Source of the DNA: a virus
Length of the DNA: 38,467 bases
Strand: one strand, 5' to 3'
IMG/VR virus record: IMGVR_UViG_3300019776_000260
Location: 1-38,467 of that record
Positions 1 to 6,499 of this stretch are shown piece after piece. The notes beneath the pieces were generated by a model. The model did not search any database. It saw nothing but the letters and a program-made list of their open reading frames with translations, and was not told the DNA's origin. Made by a program: the position numbers and the translations under genes. Numbering within the stretch: position 1 is the stretch's first letter; every line of letters starts with the position of its first letter.

Positions 1-99
1 AAAAGAAAAAACAATATAACTACTATTTCAACTAAGAAAGTAGCGCAAATCGAAAAAAAAGAGGGTAAAACGAACGTTAAGCGAGAGGTAAAAGTAAAA
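1..99. repeat. Terminal direct repeat, left copy
   Basis: Bases 1-99 are identical to 38369-38467. The repeat lies inside one open reading frame that stays open when the ends are joined. An exact 99-base overlap is what an assembler leaves at the ends of a circular contig when the word size is 99. I therefore read it as an assembly overlap of a circular or circularly permuted genome (38,368 bp unique) rather than a biological terminal repeat. Confidence 0.95.
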
Positions 100-207
100 G
101 ACAAAGTTACCCAGCGTGAAAGCGTGCCTATGTGGTGGCTTTGGATTTTAATTTTAGGAATTGCTTATTTAGGTTATAGGAAACTAAGGCGTATGAATGT
201 GATATAA
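1..207 (+). CDS. Spanin-like lysis protein, C-terminal part (gene continues from 38111)
   Basis: This is the 3' part of a gene starting at 38111. Joined across the 99-base overlap it encodes 154 residues. The part here is a lysine- and glutamate-rich periplasmic stretch, then a tryptophan-rich membrane segment (MWWLWILILGIAYLGY, about residues 130-145) and a short basic cytoplasmic tail (RKLRRMNVI). With the lipoprotein signal at the other end, the protein would be tethered to both membranes, the design of one-piece spanins (u-spanins) that fuse inner and outer membrane at the end of lysis. A terminator follows directly. Inference from topology only; no sequence homolog recognised. Confidence 0.7.
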   Translation, partial: KRKNNITTISTKKVAQIEKKEGKTNVKREVKVKDKVTQRESVPMWWLWILILGIAYLGYRKLRRMNVI

Positions 208-241
208 AAATAAACCCTACCGAATAAGTAGGGTTTATTTT
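207..241. terminator. Bidirectional intrinsic terminator between convergent genes
   Basis: A perfect stem (ATAAACCCTAC at 210-220 with GTAGGGTTTAT at 228-238, loop CGAATAA) extends by A-T pairs to 207 and 241. It has T-rich tails on both strands. It sits between the rightward spanin gene (ends 207) and the leftward gene ending at 244, so it can stop both transcripts. Confidence 0.88.
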
Positions 242-243
242 AT

Positions 244-471
244 TTAATATTTTTCCATTACTATATGAAATGCGTTCCATTCATCGCCCTTAGCAATTGT
301 TTTTATTATATAACCTTGTTTCAAATACTTCCTAACTTCTTCTTCGTTACCGCTTCTGAAAAAAATAGTTGATTTTGGTAATTGAGGTTTAACAGTCATA
401 ATTGAAACTGTTGTGGCTGAAATAAGAGTAACAAATAATACTCCTGCAACAAAATAAAAAAAGTTCTTCAT
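244..471 (-). CDS. Small membrane-anchored protein
   Basis: The protein has 75 residues when started at the ATG at 471; a TTG three codons upstream is less likely because the A/T-rich ATG context matches neighbouring genes. Residues about 3-25 (NFFYFVAGVLFVTLISATTV) form one hydrophobic segment, a membrane anchor or uncleaved signal. The remaining 45 or so residues are a soluble domain ending GDEWNAFHIVMEKY. The fold is not recognised. It is one of only two protein genes read leftwards and has its own promoter (496-526) and the shared terminator (207-241), so it is expressed separately from the phage operons, like a moron. A role in altering the host envelope or superinfection would fit but is a guess. 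Confidence 0.7.
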   Translation of the reverse strand: MKNFFYFVAGVLFVTLISATTVSIMTVKPQLPKSTIFFRSGNEEEVRKYLKQGYIIKTIAKGDEWNAFHIVMEKY

Positions 472-495
472 AATTTCCAAGTTTTAAAGTTCATT

Positions 496-526
496 CAAAA
501 ATAATCAATTTTTTTCACACAACCAA
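496..526 (-). promoter_or_regulatory. Bacteroidota-type promoter for the 244-471 gene
   Basis: Read leftwards, TATTTTTG (complement of 496-503) matches the -7 consensus TAnnTTTG. TTG (complement of 524-526) lies 20 bp upstream as the -33 element. The start codon follows about 25 bp downstream. Pattern match only. Confidence 0.55.
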
Positions 527-584
527 AGAAAATAATGTTTATCTTAGCTGTGATTTCATAATTTAGTTTTTTGGTTAGTAGAAT

Positions 585-618
585 CCCCGTTGCGTAATTG
601 GTTGCGAACGGGGTTTTT
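585..618 (+). terminator. Intrinsic terminator, rightward
   Basis: CCCCGTT (585-591) pairs with AACGGGG (607-613) across a 15-base loop and is followed by TTTTT (614-618). The T-tract is on the rightward strand although both neighbouring genes point left. It may catch read-through from the late operon, or end a short unnoticed rightward transcript. Nothing else was recognised in 481-689. Confidence 0.7.
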
Positions 619-676
619 ATTTCGCATATCCTGACAAATAGGTGTGTTTATTGATTTTTATTTCGGTTAGCGGGTA

Positions 677-691
677 GTTATGAGTAAGCTT
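677..691. repeat. Inverted repeat flanking the 690-1097 gene, left arm
   Basis: GTTATGAGTAAGCTT here is the inverted match (14 of 15) of AAGCCTACTCATAAC at 1114-1128. The two arms tightly bracket one leftward gene; the left arm overlaps its stop codon. Confidence 0.75.
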
Positions 692-1097
692 ATCCAAAAA
701 TGCGTTTAATTGCAAATTCGGATAATTCTACATAACAATTTTTAGAAGTCGATTGTAAAATATCTTCGACTTTCTTGTGTATTCCGTTTTTAAATCCAAT
801 TCCAATAACAACACGTCTGTTGTTTTCGTAATGTTTTGAACCAATTTTTTTAAAGTTTAAGAAAAGTTTATTTTCTCCTTCAAACATTTCATCGGTTAAA
901 TCTTGTTTTAAAAATTTGGCATGTTCTCCAATAATTCTGTATTTAATAGCATCATTAGCTAACATTAATTGTACCATTAAATTTTTATCAGTAATATTAG
1001 ATATGTTGTGAAATAATTTAGGATATTCTCTTAAAAGTTCTCCTTCTGTTTTACTTCTTATAGTTAAGACAAAATCCGTAGTAGATTGTAATTCCAT
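690..1097 (-). CDS. Protein of unknown function in an inverted-repeat-flanked cassette
   Basis: The protein has 135 residues and no recognised family. No signal peptide or membrane segment is seen. The composition is mixed charged and looks soluble, with a central basic region (about residues 75-110, including YENNRRVVIGIGFKNG). The ATG at 1097 is the natural start. The gene points left against the surrounding early operon and is framed by a 15-base inverted repeat (677-691, 1114-1128). A second hairpin (1131-1247) lies in its probable leader. This arrangement suggests a recently acquired accessory gene, possibly carried on a small mobile cassette. A function in defence or host takeover cannot be judged from sequence. 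Confidence 0.7.
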   Translation of the reverse strand: MELQSTTDFVLTIRSKTEGELLREYPKLFHNISNITDKNLMVQLMLANDAIKYRIIGEHAKFLKQDLTDEMFEGENKLFLNFKKIGSKHYENNRRVVIGIGFKNGIHKKVEDILQSTSKNCYVELSEFAIKRIFG

Positions 1098-1113
1098 TTT
1101 TTTGTGTTTTAGA

Positions 1114-1128
1114 AAGCCTACTCATAAC
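1114..1128. repeat. Inverted repeat flanking the 690-1097 gene, right arm
   Basis: AAGCCTACTCATAAC is the inverted match of 677-691 with a single mismatch. It lies 16 bases upstream of the start codon of the leftward gene. Confidence 0.75.
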
Positions 1129-1130
1129 AA

Positions 1131-1247
1131 GTGTTTTGCGATGATTTTCGGCTTTAGGTTAAATATTAATGTTGTTTTTGTACTTGTAATCTTTTGTTTT
1201 AGATTGAAAGGCTTGCGTTTCTCATCCCGAAAAACCTCGCAAAGCAC
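1131..1247 (-). repeat. Long imperfect inverted repeat in the intergenic stretch 1098-1402
   Basis: Bases 1131-1151 and 1227-1247 are inverted copies matching at 18 of 21 positions; both arms contain the core TTTGCGA and end in TTTTCGG. The spacer is 75 bases. A transcript starting at the leftward -7 match at 1260-1267 would carry this hairpin as its 5' leader. The rest of 1098-1402 holds no convincing gene; a 78-codon rightward frame at 1102-1338 has poor composition and no start context. Confidence 0.6.
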
Positions 1248-1259
1248 CAATACGTTAAG

Positions 1260-1267
1260 CAAATATA
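1260..1267 (-). promoter_or_regulatory. Possible -7 box for the 690-1097 gene
   Basis: The complement reads TATATTTG, a perfect TAnnTTTG match, but no TTG is seen at the proper -33 distance. If used, the leader would be about 155 bases and would contain both inverted-repeat elements. Confidence 0.35.
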
Positions 1268-1365
1268 AAAAACATTTCCACACTAAAAACATCTATGTAT
1301 TATTTAGAATGAATATAAATTATAAAATAATCGTATAAAAATTATATTCGTATTAATATAATTAT

Positions 1366-1373
1366 TATATTTG
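1366..1373 (+). promoter_or_regulatory. -7 promoter box for the early rightward operon
   Basis: TATATTTG matches TAnnTTTG exactly, 30 bases before the first early rightward start codon (1403). A clear TTG at the -33 distance is lacking (TTC at 1347-1349 is near), so another factor may help recognition. Confidence 0.5.
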
Positions 1374-1402
1374 TACGGTAATCAAATAAACAAATAGAAA
1401 TT

Positions 1403-1594
1403 ATGAAAGTAATCCACAACAGTTGCAGTTTTGAAATAGTAAGATATTTTGATTGTAGCGCAGTAATTGAAATCAATCCTTTAGGCGGTGTTTTTTTAGA
1501 TGGTGAAAACCCTAAGTATGTAACTGAAAAAATAGAAAACTTAACTACTAATTTTGGTGGTGGTTTTGAAGAATGGGTAAAGGATAACTATTAA
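1403..1594 (+). CDS. Small early protein of unknown function
   Basis: The protein has 63 residues: MKVIHNSCSFEIVRYFDCSA at the N-terminus, then a glycine-rich C-terminal half ending GGGFEEWVKDNY. It has no membrane segment and two early cysteines. It starts with AAATTATG, the usual start context in this genome, and is the first gene after the promoter at 1366. A weak terminator (1606-1626) separates it from the next gene, so it may be made in larger amounts than the rest of the operon. Family not recognised. Confidence 0.65.
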   Translation: MKVIHNSCSFEIVRYFDCSAVIEINPLGGVFLDGENPKYVTEKIENLTTNFGGGFEEWVKDNY

Positions 1595-1605
1595 TAAAAT
1601 CAGGG

Positions 1606-1626
1606 GTGCGACTGTAACGCACTTTT
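1606..1626 (+). terminator. Short hairpin with T-tract before the 1630 gene
   Basis: GTGCG (1606-1610) and CGCAC (1618-1622) form a 5-bp GC-rich stem with a 7-base loop, followed by TTTT. The start codon at 1630 lies four bases beyond the T-run. It could act as a partial terminator, or the stem could shield the start region of the next gene. Confidence 0.5.
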
Positions 1627-1629
1627 ATT

Positions 1630-1842
1630 ATGTATTCAAAAGAAATCACATTATACGGCGTTAAGTTAAGTGTAGAGTATAAAATCGTGGGTAAATATTA
1701 CCCTGCTACAAGAGAAACGCCTGAGGAACATCCAGACGTTATAATTACAAAAATAACAGCATCAGACAGCTTTATAGATTTACAAGACCTATTAGAAGCG
1801 CACGTTGAAGAGATTTATGAAACCTTAAACGAACTTATATGA
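1630..1842 (+). CDS. Small early protein of unknown function
   Basis: The protein has 70 residues: an N-terminal beta-rich half (MYSKEITLYGVKLSVEYKIV), a proline-containing turn (YYPATRETPEEHPDV) and an acidic helical end. Small proteins with this layout (Y-G-h-x-h-x-V-x-Y, then an acidic proline-rich loop) are common in phage early regions, but no function is established that I can name. The stop overlaps the next start (ATGA at 1839-1842), which implies translational coupling. Confidence 0.65.
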   Translation: MYSKEITLYGVKLSVEYKIVGKYYPATRETPEEHPDVIITKITASDSFIDLQDLLEAHVEEIYETLNELI

Positions 1843-1991
1843 GAAAGATTGTTTTTTTATCTGAAACTAAATTTGGCGCTTATAGAAAATTAATTTTGTG
1901 GCGCAAGAAAAATAATGTTGCGGTTTCTTATTTAGATATGAGAACAGAATCATTTGGATTTAACCTTAAAGTTACGTATAATATCAACTAA
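1839..1991 (+). CDS. Small basic early protein, 50 residues
   Basis: The ATG at 1839 overlaps the previous stop (ATGA). The product begins MRKIVFLSETKFGAYRKLIL and ends GFNLKVTYNIN. It is basic in the middle (WRKKNN) with alternating hydrophobic residues that suggest beta strands. The coupled start and tight packing support a real gene despite its small size. Family not recognised. Confidence 0.55.
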   Translation: MRKIVFLSETKFGAYRKLILWRKKNNVAVSYLDMRTESFGFNLKVTYNIN

Positions 1992-2005
1992 CTAAATTAA
2001 AAAAT

Positions 2006-2176
2006 ATGAACTCACACGTTATCCCACAAGAAACAATATCAGAGCTTAAACAATTAGTATCAGATATTGAAAGTGTTGAAGAAATGGAAACTTCAATGGG
2101 CTATGTTACAGAAGAAGAAATGTTAAAATACAAAAAAGCTAAAAACGAATTGTTTAATTTAATTAAAGGATTATGA
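2006..2176 (+). CDS. Small acidic helical protein, 56 residues
   Basis: It begins MNSHVIPQETISELKQLVSD and is rich in Glu, Lys and Leu with heptad-like spacing, so probably one or two helices that may form a coiled coil. The stop overlaps the next start (ATGA at 2173). The start is preceded by AAAAAAT. No family recognised; a small regulator or host-protein binder would fit, but this is a guess. Confidence 0.55.
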   Translation: MNSHVIPQETISELKQLVSDIESVEEMETSMGYVTEEEMLKYKKAKNELFNLIKGL

Positions 2177-2361
2177 ACCAAGAAATAAACCAAAAAGTAT
2201 TTAGCGATTTAATGACAAAGCTAAATATTCAGAAGCCGAAAAGCGAAAAGGAAAACTTTAATGATTGGATGCGTAACAAAGTAAAAAGCATTCATTTTGC
2301 AAACAACCAAGCGATGTTAAACGCTTATAACAGAATCGAAGAAAAAACAATTAAATTATGA
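2173..2361 (+). CDS. Small protein, 62 residues, unknown function
   Basis: The gene overlaps the previous stop by 4 bases and the next start by 4 bases (ATGA at both ends), inside a tightly coupled run. The protein is basic, with a Lys/Asn-rich middle (KSEKENFNDWMRNKVKSIHF) and no membrane segment. It may be a partner of the large protein that follows. Family not recognised. Confidence 0.6.
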   Translation: MNQEINQKVFSDLMTKLNIQKPKSEKENFNDWMRNKVKSIHFANNQAMLNAYNRIEEKTIKL

Positions 2362-3386
2362 AAGCAAAATTCACACCGATTGCAATGAGATGCAACGAAG
2401 AACAGTTTAAGGCTATTGAGCCGAAGTTGAGAAAATTAAACCTTATATTAAATGATAGAATTACTAGTTTTAATATTGATGAATATTTAACAAATAGCTT
2501 TAATGGAAACAAAATTGTAAACATAAGTCATTGCATTAAAGATAATCATAATCGTAAGGTATACGAAACTTGGAACGAAGAAATATTCCTAAACGCTTGT
2601 GGAATTGAAACAAAGCCTTCTCTTGAAGATGTGAAGGAATACTTTAAAAATGCTAAAGAGGTAAAATGTTTATTTAATTACAATCAAATAAACATAACAG
2701 AAAACATAGTTGAAGATATATATAGAGGTTGGGATGGTTTTTGGATTTCTATATCAAATCACACAGACCTAACAGTTAAGCTTTATAGTGTAAGAGAAAA
2801 CAAATACGCCGAAATCATATCCTACAAAGAAGAAACTTTCCAAGTATCAAAATCATTCATTTTAGAAGCGCATCAATCCGCTTGCTCAACTTTGAAAGAG
2901 AAAATTGAGAAAGAGTTTCCGAGTTTGTTTGTTAATGAGAAATTTAAAGTAGGTAAATATTATAAATACACTGGTAACAATCGATTTTTATTTAAAGTAG
3001 AAAAAGTAAAAAGTAATGGTGTTGTTGGTTACGGAGTTCTTGAGAAAGACGGTTCGGATTGGGTTTATGATTGGGAAATTGCCATGGATAGTATTTATGG
3101 TCAATATATGTATGAAGCCACTCCCCAAGAAGTAGAAACCGCTTTAATTAACGAGGCTAAGAAAAGAGGTATTTGGAATTCTCCTATTATAAATACAAAA
3201 GGAGATGAAGAGTTAAAAGATATTTATTCAAAAACATTTGATTTTAAAGAAAACGTTCTTTGGTCAAAATACGGTAGGATTTTCGATAATGGTATTTGGG
3301 CTAAAGCTATACCACAACCAACCGAGTTAACACTTGAACAAAGAATTGAGAACTTAGAAAAGAAATTATGTACAAAAGTAATTTAA
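2358..3386 (+). CDS. Large early protein of unknown function
   Basis: The protein has 342 residues and three visible parts. The N-terminal region (about 1-60) has an accessory-protein-like start, MKAKFTPIAMRCNEEQFKAI, then GNKIVNISHC. The middle region (about 130-190) is aromatic. A possible SH3-like beta segment begins FKVGKYYKYTGNNRFLFKVE (about 197-216). The C-terminal end (LTLEQRIENLEKKL) is a short coiled coil, typical of oligomerisation. It is cytoplasmic by composition. It is by far the largest gene of the early cluster and is coupled to its small neighbours. No enzymatic motif was found; a role in host takeover or anti-defence is possible but unproven. Confidence 0.7.
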   Translation: MKAKFTPIAMRCNEEQFKAIEPKLRKLNLILNDRITSFNIDEYLTNSFNGNKIVNISHCIKDNHNRKVYETWNEEIFLNACGIETKPSLEDVKEYFKNAKEVKCLFNYNQINITENIVEDIYRGWDGFWISISNHTDLTVKLYSVRENKYAEIISYKEETFQVSKSFILEAHQSACSTLKEKIEKEFPSLFVNEKFKVGKYYKYTGNNRFLFKVEKVKSNGVVGYGVLEKDGSDWVYDWEIAMDSIYGQYMYEATPQEVETALINEAKKRGIWNSPIINTKGDEELKDIYSKTFDFKENVLWSKYGRIFDNGIWAKAIPQPTELTLEQRIENLEKKLCTKVI

Positions 3387-3673
3387 CCAACGCAATATCG
3401 GATTATAACGCAAAGAATCCGACTTTAAGGAAACTAACCTTAACATCTATTGCAAAGCAAATCGGTTGCAGTCAGCCGTATTTATCTGGGATTGGGAAAA
3501 GTAAGGAGTTTGAATATTTATACAAATCAATATATCTTACTAAACAAAAAAAAGGTATTGAAAAAAGATGGTTTTTACATGTTAAAACCTCTAACTCTAT
3601 CCTAATCCAACGCCTCGAAGCCATACGCAAAATATTACGATGTGAGATATACGATTTAATTAAGAGGGGATGA
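3368..3673 (+). CDS. Putative helix-turn-helix regulator
   Basis: The protein has 101 residues. About residues 22-45 (KLTLTSIAKQIGCSQPYLSG) read as a helix-turn-helix: LTSIAKQIG is helix 2 and CSQPYLSGIGKS the recognition helix, as in Cro/CI-type domains. The C-terminal part (ILIQRLEAIRKILRCEIYDL) is a second helical segment that resembles the end of an XRE domain, so the region between may be an insertion. The gene overlaps the upstream one by 19 bases and the downstream one by 4. It is likely a DNA-binding regulator of early or middle transcription. Confidence 0.6.
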   Translation: MYKSNLTNAISDYNAKNPTLRKLTLTSIAKQIGCSQPYLSGIGKSKEFEYLYKSIYLTKQKKGIEKRWFLHVKTSNSILIQRLEAIRKILRCEIYDLIKRG

Positions 3674-3936
3674 TTTACACAATTAGAAATATAGCGGACT
3701 TTTGCGATGTTGATTTTGGGTTTATCAGGCGTATAATTAACGCAAATGAATTAAGACCAAAAAAGATATATGGAAACGCTAACGAAAAATTAGGTTACAG
3801 CTTTCATCAAATTAATATTTTAAAAGATTTGTTGGAACAGATAAGCCAAAAGGAGATACATTTAGACTTTGACAACGAAGAAGTTTATAATCTTTACCAC
3901 AGCAAAATGAATTTTTTAGAACTTAATCAGTTGTAA
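3670..3936 (+). CDS. Putative MerR-like DNA-binding protein
   Basis: The protein has 88 residues. The start (YTIRNIADFCDVDFGFIRRI) followed by INANELRPKKIYGNANEKLGYSFHQINILKDLL matches the winged-helix layout of excisionase/MerR-type proteins: a helix-turn-helix, a wing with R-P-K, and the Y-(S/T)-x-x-(Q/D)-h segment. It overlaps the upstream HTH gene by 4 bases, so the two regulators are made together just before the recombination operon promoter (3966). It could be a transcription regulator; excisionase is unlikely as no integrase is present. Confidence 0.55.
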   Translation: MIYTIRNIADFCDVDFGFIRRIINANELRPKKIYGNANEKLGYSFHQINILKDLLEQISQKEIHLDFDNEEVYNLYHSKMNFLELNQL

Positions 3937-3965
3937 TTTAGAACAATTATAAAGGATATATTTTG

Positions 3966-3973
3966 TATATTTG
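3966..3973 (+). promoter_or_regulatory. -7 promoter box for the recombination genes
   Basis: TATATTTG is an exact TAnnTTTG match 24 bases before the start codon at 3997. No TTG sits at the right -33 distance, so activation by one of the two regulators encoded just upstream is a reasonable inference. Confidence 0.5.
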
Positions 3974-3996
3974 AAATAACTAAAAACATTAAAATT

Positions 3997-4524
3997 ATGA
4001 AAAAATTAATTAACACGCCACTAGAAATTCAAGAAATTGATTTTAGGGTGCAATCTATTAATAAAGGCGGTTACGCTACTATATTAGCCTATAAAGATGC
4101 AAGGGTTGATATGAACAGATTGGATGAGGTTTACGGTGTAGGCTTTTGGCAAAAAAAATACGATGTTATAAATGAAAATTTGTTTTGTAGCGTTGGTATT
4201 TGGAATGACTTTTTAAAACAATGGGTTTGGGTTCAAGACGTAGGAACTGAAAGTAATACCGAAAAGGAAAAAGGTCAAGCGTCTGACGCATTTAAAAGAG
4301 CGTGCTTTAACTTAGGTATTGGTCGAGAACTTTACGACTATCCAATTATATCAGTTAAGCTATTAGACAATGAATTTGATAAAACAACTAATAAGCCAAC
4401 TTGGGATTTTAAATTAAAAGAGTGGGTTTGGCACTCTATTTTTGAAGACGGAAAACTTACTTATTTAGGCGCAAAAGACCAAAATGGTAAAGTTAGATTT
4501 AACCACGATAAAAGAACAAAGTGA
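3997..4524 (+). CDS. Rad52-like single-strand annealing protein
   Basis: The protein has 175 residues. The fingerprint is the segment at about 79-113 (VQDVGTESNTEKEKGQASDA followed by FKRACFNLGIGRELY), which matches the Rad52-family motif D-x-G followed by K-G-x-x-(T/S)-D-A-h-K-R-A-h-x-x-h-G. The upstream part (DEVYGVGFWQKKY) matches the strand region of the same fold. Such phage proteins (Sak type) form rings that anneal complementary single strands in recombination-dependent repair and replication. An SSB-like gene and a NinB-like gene follow, forming a recombination module. The stop overlaps the next start by 4 bases. Confidence 0.75.
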   Translation: MKKLINTPLEIQEIDFRVQSINKGGYATILAYKDARVDMNRLDEVYGVGFWQKKYDVINENLFCSVGIWNDFLKQWVWVQDVGTESNTEKEKGQASDAFKRACFNLGIGRELYDYPIISVKLLDNEFDKTTNKPTWDFKLKEWVWHSIFEDGKLTYLGAKDQNGKVRFNHDKRTK

Positions 4525-4754
4525 TGATAGGAGGTAAAGAATATTTTTTAATAATGACGGAAGAAAAATTTAACGCCCTTGATACAGAAACGAGGGCGTT
4601 ATTTACCCACGTCGAAGTAAGAGAAGCTTCAGAGTGGATAAATAACCAAGACGACCCAATATACAGAAAGTTGTATAAAGACCAACAAAATTCAAAAAAG
4701 ATACTTCAATCGTATCTTTACGATAAACGTAATAATAATAATAAAAAACAATAA
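4521..4754 (+). CDS. Small protein within the recombination operon
   Basis: The protein has 77 residues: N-terminal MMIGGKEYFLIMTEEKFNAL, an acidic middle (TRALFTHVEVREASEW) and a basic, Asn-rich tail (KRNNNNKKQ). There is no membrane segment. A second ATG two codons in gives nearly the same product. Its position between the Rad52-like and SSB-like genes, with a 4-base overlap on the left, suggests a role in DNA recombination. Family not recognised. Confidence 0.6.
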   Translation: MMIGGKEYFLIMTEEKFNALDTETRALFTHVEVREASEWINNQDDPIYRKLYKDQQNSKKILQSYLYDKRNNNNKKQ

Positions 4755-4756
4755 TT

Positions 4757-5104
4757 ATGGAAGTAACAGGAAAAGTAAAAGTAGTAAACCCAGAACAACA
4801 AGTTTCGGCAAGCTTTAGGAAACGTGAGTTAGTAGTTGTAACTCAAGAACAATATCCGCAGTTTATAAGCATCAACTTTGTACAAGATAAATGCGATTTA
4901 TTAAACAGCTTGCAAGTCGGTCAAGAGGTAAAAGTTAGCATTAACTTACAAGGGAGAGAGTGGGTAAATCCACAAGGCGAAACAAAGTATTTTAACGATA
5001 TTCAAGGTTGGCGAGTTGAGAAGTTAAGCGATGCTAATAACGTCGAAGTAAAAGAACCTGCAACACTTGGAGCAGAACACGAAGATTCGGGGCTTCCTTT
5101 TTAA
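4757..5104 (+). CDS. SSB-like OB-fold protein (DUF3127 type)
   Basis: The protein has 115 residues. It starts MEVTGKVKVV, followed by beta-rich segments (SASFRKRELVVVTQEQYPQF, QVGQEVKVSINLQGREWVNP) that match the DUF3127 OB-fold family found in Bacteroidota and their phages. The C-terminus is acidic and ends in EDSGLPF, which resembles the partner-binding tail of bacterial SSB. It probably coats single-stranded DNA for the Rad52-like annealing protein and the replication proteins encoded nearby. Confidence 0.75.
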   Translation: MEVTGKVKVVNPEQQVSASFRKRELVVVTQEQYPQFISINFVQDKCDLLNSLQVGQEVKVSINLQGREWVNPQGETKYFNDIQGWRVEKLSDANNVEVKEPATLGAEHEDSGLPF

Positions 5105-5113
5105 TTTAAATCA

Positions 5114-5548
5114 ATGAAAGTATCAATAACAACCTCTATCGTAAACAATCTATTCAAACGAAATAGAAATCTAATCTTAGACGCTATACAATCGTTTAAC
5201 GGTCAAGAGGTTGTTGTTACTTTTGAAAAGGCTAAAAAGAAGCGTTCTAATAATCAAAATGCTTATCTTTGGTCAGTACTATACCCAATAACACAACAAG
5301 CTATTAAAAACGAATGGGGCGAAGTTTGGAGCATAGATAAAGTACACGAATTTTACAAGCTACATTTTAACTACACCGAAAAGGTAAACGAAGAAACGGG
5401 TGAAGTTGTAAAAATACCAAAGTCAACTACTGAAAACACAACTACACAACAAGAAGATTACCACGCACAAATTAGACAGTTCCTTAAAGAATGGTTTAAT
5501 GTAGATTCGCCACTACCAAACGAAAATATCGAAATTATTTTTGATTAA
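5114..5548 (+). CDS. NinB-like recombination protein
   Basis: The protein has 144 residues. The segment VVVTFEKAKKKRSNNQNAYL followed by WSVLYPITQQAI (about residues 34-65) matches the NinB/Orf family signature, where K-x-x-R-(S/T)-x-x-Q-N-x-x-h-W begins the conserved core. Lambda NinB (Orf) binds single-stranded DNA and SSB and substitutes for host RecFOR functions. The C-terminal half carries a Thr-rich linker (KIPKSTTENTTTQQEDYH). It closes the recombination operon; the structured leader at 5549-5711 follows. Confidence 0.75.
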   Translation: MKVSITTSIVNNLFKRNRNLILDAIQSFNGQEVVVTFEKAKKKRSNNQNAYLWSVLYPITQQAIKNEWGEVWSIDKVHEFYKLHFNYTEKVNEETGEVVKIPKSTTENTTTQQEDYHAQIRQFLKEWFNVDSPLPNENIEIIFD

Positions 5549-5552
5549 TTAT

Positions 5553-5582
5553 TTGGTGGATTGAAAAACATTACCTATATTG
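5553..5582 (+). promoter_or_regulatory. Promoter-like element before the structured leader
   Basis: TTTGG (TTG at 5553-5555) and TATATTG (5576-5582, one T short of TAnnTTTG) are separated by 20 bp. The block ATTTGGTGG is repeated exactly in the promoter at 9579, which supports both. A start near 5588 would put the pseudoknot element at the very 5' end of the RNA. Confidence 0.45.
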
Positions 5583-5686
5583 CACTCGCATTGAAGTAGA
5601 GAGCATTGCGAACATAACGAAAATATTATAGCAACTCCTAACAAGGATGCCCTCTCTACTTAAGGCGAATTGTTGGGAGTTGTGCA
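5581..5686 (+). ncRNA. Structured RNA element with two interleaved stems (pseudoknot candidate)
   Basis: Stem A pairs AAGTAGAGAG (5594-5603) with CTCTCTACTT (5652-5661), 10 of 10. It can gain GCAT/ATGC (5603-5606 with 5647-5650) if two bases bulge. Stem B pairs CAACTCCTAACAA (5632-5644) with TTGTTGGGAGTTG (5670-5682), 13 of 13 with one G-U. The order A, B, A', B' means both can form together only as a pseudoknot, with loops of 28, 7 and 8 bases. TGCAC (5581-5585) could also pair with GTGCA (5682-5686) to close the element. It fills the 163-base gap between the NinB-like and 5712 genes and has no open frame. It may be a 5' leader controlling the replication genes or a free small RNA. Confidence 0.65.
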
Positions 5687-5711
5687 TTTATATAACTTAA
5701 AATAATTTAAA

Positions 5712-5909
5712 ATGGAACATAAAATTACCGTTTATGAAGAGTCTGAAAAATCAATTTCAGTATTAGAAACTTTTGAAAATTACATTGTTATCAGGGTTTC
5801 AGAAAATACCGAAAAAAATACTATTCAATTAGACTTGTCAAAAGAACAATTACATTCTTTTATAGGCACATTATTACACGTTCAACAAAAATTGAAAGGA
5901 GGTAAATAA
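5712..5909 (+). CDS. Small protein at the head of the replication operon
   Basis: The protein has 65 residues, beginning MEHKITVYEESEKSISVLET and ending SFIGTLLHVQQKLKGGK: a beta-rich N-terminal half and one C-terminal helix. There is no membrane segment. Its start (TTTAAAATGG) lies 26 bases after the pseudoknot element, so its translation is the first possible target of that RNA. The stop overlaps the next start (TAATG). Family not recognised. Confidence 0.6.
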   Translation: MEHKITVYEESEKSISVLETFENYIVIRVSENTEKNTIQLDLSKEQLHSFIGTLLHVQQKLKGGK

Positions 5910-6499
5910 TGGCTGAAAATAAAAAATCATTTGTGCTTTATGCGGATTTAATAAAAAATATTGAGCATTTAACCAATGAAGAAAAGGGTATTTTATTCAA
6001 TCATTTATTAGAATATGTAAATGATAAAAAACCAATTTTAGAAGATAGGTTAATCTTAACGGCTTGGAAACCTATTGAGGCACAATTAAAAAGAGATTTG
6101 GTTAAGTTTGAAGAGGTAAAACAAAAAAGAAGTGAAGCTGGTAAGCGTTCTGCTGAATTAAGAGCATTAAAGATAGATGAACAAACACCAACAAATCCAA
6201 CAAGTGTTGAAAGTGTTAAACAAACACCAACAAATCCAACTGATAATGTAACTGTTAATGTAACTGTAATTAATATAGAAGAACGCAAACAAAAGTTTGC
6301 TAACTCACTAAAGCCTTATTTACAATTATACGGTGCTGATATGCTAAATGACTTTTATGGTTATTGGACACAACACGGAGAAAATGATAAAAAGTTTTTA
6401 GCAGAAAAACAAAAGTCTTTTGGTATAGATAGGCGTTTAGAAACTTGGAAAAGAAATGAGGGTAAATTTGGGAACAAAACAAAAACAGACAGACTATGA
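5909..6499 (+). CDS. Putative replication initiator protein carrying internal repeats
   Basis: The protein has 196 residues. The N-terminus (KSFVLYADLIKNIEHLTNEE, then GILFNHLLEYVND) matches a helical domain common in Bacteroidota phage replication genes (DUF6291-like). A low-complexity linker holds the repeat QTPTNPT twice. The C-terminal domain (about 130-190, FANSLKPYLQLYGADMLNDF followed by YGYWTQHGEN and RRLETWKRNEGKFG) is typical of phage replisome-organiser proteins. The gene order initiator, unknown, AAA ATPase resembles lambda O and P. The repeats in the DNA (6180-6269) make the gene itself a candidate origin. It is inferred to recruit the ATPase encoded at 6983. Confidence 0.65.
   Translation: MAENKKSFVLYADLIKNIEHLTNEEKGILFNHLLEYVNDKKPILEDRLILTAWKPIEAQLKRDLVKFEEVKQKRSEAGKRSAELRALKIDEQTPTNPTSVESVKQTPTNPTDNVTVNVTVINIEERKQKFANSLKPYLQLYGADMLNDFYGYWTQHGENDKKFLAEKQKSFGIDRRLETWKRNEGKFGNKTKTDRL
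6180..6269. repeat. Direct repeats inside the initiator gene, candidate origin
   Basis: A 22-base direct repeat occurs at 6180-6201 and 6219-6240 (shared core CAAACACCAACAAATCCAAC), with an exact period of 39 bases. Straight after it a 12-base tandem unit, TAATGTAACTGT, occurs twice (about 6245-6268). Repeats in the middle of an initiator gene recall the lambda origin inside gene O. The repeats are in frame and could also simply encode a flexible linker. Confidence 0.5.
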